Below are positions 61,864 to 64,000 of a DNA stretch of 64,000 bases, piece after piece. The stretch is taken from contig KQ965731.1 in assembly GCA_001574975.1 (NCBI GenBank), positions 186,001-250,000 on the forward strand. The letters run 5' to 3'. The stretch's first letter is position 1, and every line of letters begins with the position of its first letter. Made by a program: the position numbers and the translations under genes. The notes under the pieces were generated by a model. The model saw only the letters and a list, made by a program, of their open reading frames with translations. It ran no database searches and was not told the origin of the DNA. The DNA comes from Gonapodya prolifera JEL478. Lineage: Eukaryota; Monoblepharomycota; Monoblepharidomycetes; Monoblepharidales; Gonapodyaceae.

Positions 61864-62969
61864 ATGGCCATCCCGTACATCCCAATCGACACAATCCCGC
61901 TGCATCTCACCGTCAGAGACTCCGCGACGCTCCACCCGCTCGCAGTGCGCGCAGAGGTCGTGCACAGACTCAACAAGGACGACGCACTCGGACCCAGCAG
62001 ATCGCTCATTGCGCCAGATGTCAGGCACCAGCTGGACCAGATTGCAACGGTGTGTGTGTGGGGCGGGGGCGAGATGGAACGAACGAAGCGCGAGCGACGA
62101 AGGAGCGAGTCGCCGAGTGAAGTGGAGTCGAGCCCCGCGACCGACGGAGGCCTGGCAAGGCCGGAGGAGGGAGCAGTCCGAGGCCTAAGCGCCCCTAGGC
62201 GCTGACTGAGAACCGAGCGAAACCAGGCTGGCCGCCGGAGGCGCGAATGATACAGCGCGGAGCGCGGTACAGATCAGAGCGCATACTCCCGCGTGAGGCG
62301 CTGACCGAGGAGTCCGCCGGAGGCGAGTGATCCCGCGAAACGGAATACTCTCGCGGAGCGATGACCGAGGCTCTCTGCAGGAGGCGAGTGCCCCGCGAAG
62401 CGGAATACTCTCGCGGTGCGATGGCCGAGGCTGTCCGCCGGAGGCGAGTGATCTCGCGAAGTGGAATACTCTCGCGGAGCGTGGATTATCCTACGCAGAG
62501 CGCGTACAGAGACCGAGGCTGTCCGCCAGATGCGAATGATTGCGTCCATGTCCCCGACCTTCTTCTAGCGCCGCCGTGATACTGACTTCTCTTGCAATCC
62601 GTTCCTTGCCCGCACTAGTCCCTCAGAGGCGAACTTGAGTGGGGCCTCTACGGCCACGTCGACCTGTCTCTCCTTGTTGCCGACACCGACTCGTCCTCAG
62701 CCTCGCAGAAGGCAGAAGTGAAGGCAGAGGTGAAGGCAGAGGTGAAGGCAGAGGTGAAGGCAGAAGTAGAGGCACCGCGTGTGCAGAGACACAAGGAGAA
62801 GGAAAAGACGAAGGAGAAGGAACAAGAGAAGACGAAGGAGAAGAGCAAGGAGAAGGAGAAGAAACACTCTGCAGACGCAACCACCACGTCAACGTCAGCG
62901 TCAGCCTCGTCATCCGCCGACGCGGCTGTCAAAAAGGCAAAGAAGCGCAAGAGAGACACCGAGGTCTGA
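61864..62969 (+). CDS. Small protein with lysine-rich tail, unknown family
   Basis: Two exons (61864-62049 and 62619-62969) give 178 aa. Exon 1 encodes MAIPYIPIDTIPLHLTVRDS, HPLAVRAEVVHRLNKDDALG and APDVRHQLDQIAT, a compact globular-looking part. Exon 2 starts SLRGELEWGLYGHVDLSLLV, then AEVKAEV repeats, a Lys/Glu-rich helix (KEKEKTKEKEQEKTKEK) and a nuclear-signal-like KKAKKRKR at the end. I do not recognise the family. The tail suggests a nuclear or nucleolar protein. Its 569 bp intron is far longer than the local norm and is filled by the 60 bp tandem repeat listed separately. The start is 217 bp from the pirin ATG on the opposite strand. Confidence 0.65.
62180..62510. repeat. Tandem array of ~60 bp G+C-rich hairpin-type units in an intron
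   Basis: GGAGGCGAGTG recurs at 62319, 62380 and 62440, i.e. a period of 60-61 bp; the shared core is CGCGAANCGGAATACTCTCG, then CGGNGCGATGNCCGAGG. A leading unit (GGCCTAAGCGCCCCTAGGCG at about 62182) contains a near-perfect palindrome. The CGCGAA..TCTCGCG halves are inverted and could form a stem. The same core occurs once at 1427-1540. No coding sequence and no terminal features of a known transposon are visible. Confidence 0.75.
62706..62772 (+). repeat. In-frame 12 bp tandem repeat
   Basis: Five near-identical copies of GTGAAGGCAGAG, coding for KAEV repeated, in the second exon of the lysine-rich protein. Because the unit is a multiple of three, copy-number change keeps the frame. Confidence 0.9.
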
Positions 62970-64000
62970 TCACATGCCGGTCGGTGGAGCTCTGGTGGGG
63001 TCTTTGGGAGGCGTGCGTGGGGGTTCTGGTTGCGGGGACGTATATGGACGTTGCACAGGGAGTGGAGTGGACGTTTTTGACAGACATTGTCAGGAGGAGA
63101 GTTGGACTATGGACTTCATTTTGTTGGTAGCGCCGGGGAGGACGGGCCGGAAGGGTACGGGTGGAGGAGCGGGTTTACGCGGGATGCAGATGCAATTAGG
63201 CGGACTGCGCGTGTTCTTGTGTCGAGTGGCAGGGCTCGGACGTGCAAGGTCGCATGGACTTTGAGTCGTTCTTGTGTCGAGTGGCAGGGCTCGGACGTGC
63301 AAGGTCGCATGGACTTTGAGTCGGTCGACGAGATGCGACGCCTTCGGGTGGAGACGGACAGACCACAAGTATGGACGGAGACGGACCGGACCGCGCCTGT
63401 GTCGAACGCCCGCTTCAACTAGCCGCACGACTTTGAAAAGGCGGCTTCGAGGTCGCAGGACTGGATCAGCTTGTTCGGCGCCAGGATCAGCTTTTGATGT
63501 TCCACGTTCCAGAACCTTTCGAGCGCCATGAATGGACAACTGCCAGCAGCTGGAAGACTAACGTGCCGCACGCCTGTCGGGTTGTCGGTTGCCAGTTCAG
63601 GTGTATTCCGGAGGAGTGGACACCTCGTATCCGATCAACACAGCACGCTGTGACGCGCGACATCCAAGAACCGTTAACCGCCTCCTGCGCCTGCAAGGCC
63701 CACCTCACTCTCCTTTTCCTTCACATTCACCTTCCCGCACCCCGCCCCTTTCGCCAGCATTGCGTCACGTCCCGCACATTAGCTCGTCACGTCCCCGGCA
63801 TCCTTCCTCGCACCGATTGCGAGCGTGACTGTATATAGAGATATCACCATACCGTCAAGTACTGCATCACTTGTATGTCGTGTCGTCGTACAGAGAATAA
63901 TACCATTCCGGGCCACGAGCCTTGTTGGTCCGTCGTGGAAGGTTTGGTTGGTTCGAAGAGCCCACCGTGCGCCGTGTCGTGTGAGTACCATTTATAAAGC
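62970..64000. other. Right-end interval without a supported gene
   Basis: About 1 kb. Several open frames of 60-160 codons on both strands exist, mostly Arg-rich shadows without splice-consistent neighbours. A 55 bp perfect duplication lies at 63214-63323. The far right (63650-63830) is C+T-rich and could be a promoter for a gene beyond the window. Confidence 0.4.
63214..63323. repeat. Perfect 55 bp tandem duplication
   Basis: Two identical copies, 63214-63268 and 63269-63323, each beginning TTCTTGTGTCGAGTGGCAGG and ending ACTTTGAGTCG. The unit length is not a multiple of three, so any frame through it would shift. The absence of differences implies a very recent event or an assembly artefact. 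Confidence 0.95.

Noticed and set aside
62970-63422. Arg-rich open frames on both strands at the right end
   Set aside because: They cross a 55 bp perfect duplication that shifts the frame and show no conserved motif; treated as non-coding.

Overview
The window is nuclear DNA of a fungus. Genes are close together on both strands, nearly all are cut by short GT-AG introns (mostly 45-150 bp), and gene products match fungal families. A polytopic membrane protein resembling the tiny-macrocyst (TmcB/TmcC) family, which I know mainly from amoebae and zoosporic fungi, suggests a chytrid-like lineage. That placement is inference, not proof. Gene boundaries below were joined by hand from splice signals, reading-frame continuity and family motifs. 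Where exon lengths add up to an intact frame I say so.

Layout, left to right: 5' end of an allantoate-type MFS transporter (1-374, -); a 1.6 kb gene-poor stretch with a G+C-rich hairpin-like repeat; an RGG-RWD-CHY zinc-finger protein (2016-5753, +); DNA polymerase alpha catalytic subunit POL1 (5821-11807, -); COP9 signalosome subunit CSN5 (12163-14174, +); the Tmc-like membrane protein (14376-20550, +); the ubiquitin E2 variant MMS2/UEV1 (20787-21683, +); a selenoprotein-O-type pseudokinase (21796-24578, -); a small unknown protein (24681-25477, +); the splicing factor CWC24 (25737-27080, -); a DDT/WHIM-PHD chromatin protein (about 27517-31214, +); gamma-SNAP (31412-32710, -); an F-box/LRR protein (32793-34325, -); a membrane-anchored amidohydrolase (34456-37026, -); RTF2 (37099-38451, +); malic enzyme (39137-41982, +); an auxin-efflux-carrier-family transporter (42401-44202, +); RFC5 (44415-46017, +); a CTI6-like PHD protein (46171-48980, -); nicotinamide riboside kinase (49851-50855, +); an ADCK2-like ABC1 kinase (50990-53852, +); checkpoint clamp subunit RAD9 (53959-56098, -); an HST3/HST4-type sirtuin (56274-59375, -); a pirin (60167-61646, -); and a small lysine-rich unknown protein (61864-62969, +). 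The last kilobase has no gene I can support.

Many genes serve replication, damage tolerance and chromatin: POL1, RFC5, RTF2, RAD9, MMS2, the sirtuin, the CTI6-like protein and the DDT/WHIM-PHD protein. Fungal genes are not usually organised in operons, so I treat this as loose neighbourhood. The closest functional pair is RAD9 and the HST-type sirtuin, in tandem with 175 bp between them. Three genes (RTF2, NRK, MMS2) have first coding exons of only 3, 5 and 10 nt. The sirtuin carries an unusually large low-complexity insertion inside its catalytic core. I found no rRNA, tRNA, CRISPR array, intact transposon or viral fossil.
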